Below are positions 6,376 through 7,076 of a stretch of DNA of 7,076 bases, piece by piece. A program made the position numbers and the translations under genes. The notes under the pieces were generated by a model. It searched no databases and had not been told where the DNA came from. It saw only the letters and a program-made list of their open reading frames with translations. How positions within the stretch are numbered: position 1 is the first letter of the stretch; each line of letters starts with the position of its first letter. The stretch is taken from positions 1-7,076 of the forward strand of contig JAFZXG010000022.1 in the NCBI GenBank assembly GCA_017616925.1, written 5' to 3'. Source of the DNA: Clostridia bacterium. GTDB taxonomy: Bacteria > Bacillota > Clostridia > Christensenellales > Borkfalkiaceae.

Positions 6376-7076
6376 ATGGAACTTGAAGAATTAAGAAAAA
6401 AATTAAACGGAATAGACGATAAAATGTCCGCGCTTTTCAACGAGCGTATGAAAGTCGTTGAAAAAATCGGGGAAGAGAAAAAGAACACGACGAAGGCGAT
6501 ATTCGATCCTAAACGCGAAAACGACGTGCTTGTTCGCCTATCGGAAAACGTTGACGAAAAGTATTACCCGTATTTAAAAAAGGTTTACGGCACGATATTC
6601 GAAACGAGTAAAGCCTGTCAGGCGCGAATAATAGGGAGAGAACCGTCCGAAGAACTGAGAAACGCGCTCAACCCCTCTGAAAAGAGTTTTCCTTTTAAGG
6701 CACGCGTCGCCTGTCAGGGCGTAGAAGGCGCGTATTCGGAGATCGCTGCGAGAAAACTCATAGAAATTGCCGACGTGTCGTTCTTTAAGAGTTTCGACGG
6801 CGTGTTTTCCGCGGTCGAAAAGGGCTTTTCAAGGTACGGTGTTCTGCCCGTAGAAAACAGTTACGCGGGATCGGTGAACAGAGTTTACGATCTTATGCGC
6901 GACCATAAGTTCTATATCGTAAAGAGCGTTAAACTCACTATTTCGCATTGTCTTTGCGGGTTAAAGGGCGCGAAAAAGCAGGATTTAAAAAAGATCGTTT
7001 CGCACGAACAGGCGCTTGCGCAGTGCAGGAATTATTTAGATAAACTCGGCGGTATCGAGACCGCGCCCGAAGTGAA
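6376..7076 (+). CDS. pheA: Bifunctional chorismate mutase / prephenate dehydratase (partial, 3' end outside window)
   Basis: It rearranges chorismate to prephenate and then dehydrates and decarboxylates it to phenylpyruvate, the route to phenylalanine. The frame is open from the ATG to the window edge, 233 full codons. Residues 1 to about 90 are an AroQ-type chorismate mutase with all the E. coli P-protein active-site positions matched by spacing: Arg7, Arg24, Lys35, Asp44, Arg47, Glu48, Ser78 and Gln82. The dehydratase domain begins near residue 108: VACQGVEGAYSE (111-122), GVLPVENSYAGSVN (155-168) and HEQALAQC (210-217). The rest of the dehydratase and any C-terminal ACT domain for Phe inhibition lie outside. 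AAGGAG (6365-6370) sits 5 bases before the ATG. The mutase half also supplies prephenate to TyrA, which has no mutase domain of its own. Confidence 0.94.
   Translation, partial: MELEELRKKLNGIDDKMSALFNERMKVVEKIGEEKKNTTKAIFDPKRENDVLVRLSENVDEKYYPYLKKVYGTIFETSKACQARIIGREPSEELRNALNPSEKSFPFKARVACQGVEGAYSEIAARKLIEIADVSFFKSFDGVFSAVEKGFSRYGVLPVENSYAGSVNRVYDLMRDHKFYIVKSVKLTISHCLCGLKGAKKQDLKKIVSHEQALAQCRNYLDKLGGIETAPEV

Noticed and set aside
1..7076. CRISPR arrays, tRNA or rRNA genes, insertion sequences, attachment sites, toxin-antitoxin or defence genes
   Set aside because: No regularly spaced direct repeats with spacers, no transposase or integrase motifs, no tRNA cloverleaf and no defence-type domains were found on either strand.

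Overview
The window carries a chromosomal aromatic amino acid locus from a Firmicute, most likely a member of the Clostridia. This rests on a tRNA-Trp T-box leader (a regulator typical of Firmicutes), strong purine-rich ribosome binding sites, sigma-A type promoters with 17-base spacers, and a compact aro gene cluster. Species or genus cannot be read from the sequence.

Left part, minus strand (1-689): the 5' third of a TrpB2-type tryptophan synthase beta chain (cut by the window start) is preceded by a T-box leader of about 300 nt. Its specifier triplet reads UGG, its antiterminator contains the conserved T-box sequence, and it has a competing intrinsic terminator. A near-perfect promoter (TTGACA, 17 bases, TACAAT) drives it. 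Uncharged tRNA-Trp should therefore switch this gene on.

Middle (690-852): an A/T-rich spacer between divergent promoters. The plus-strand promoter is TTGATT, 17 bases, TATAAT. Just upstream of it lie evenly spaced A-tract repeats.

Right part, plus strand (884-7076): one tightly packed operon. The order is a 90-residue helix-turn-helix protein of unknown role, DAHP synthase with an N-terminal regulatory domain, prephenate dehydrogenase, 3-dehydroquinate synthase, EPSP synthase, chorismate synthase, and a bifunctional chorismate mutase-prephenate dehydratase that runs off the window. Gaps are 24 nt or less. aroA and aroC start at GTG codons inside the preceding gene.

Together the genes cover entry to the shikimate pathway (DAHP synthase), the steps AroB, AroA and AroC up to chorismate, and both committed branches to tyrosine (TyrA) and phenylalanine (PheA). 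The divergent trpB2 makes tryptophan or salvages indole under separate tRNA-Trp control. aroD, aroE and aroK are not in the window and may lie downstream. Most of this is recognisable metabolism. The least explained parts are the small HTH gene heading the operon and the phased repeats before its promoter; no clearly new system is visible.
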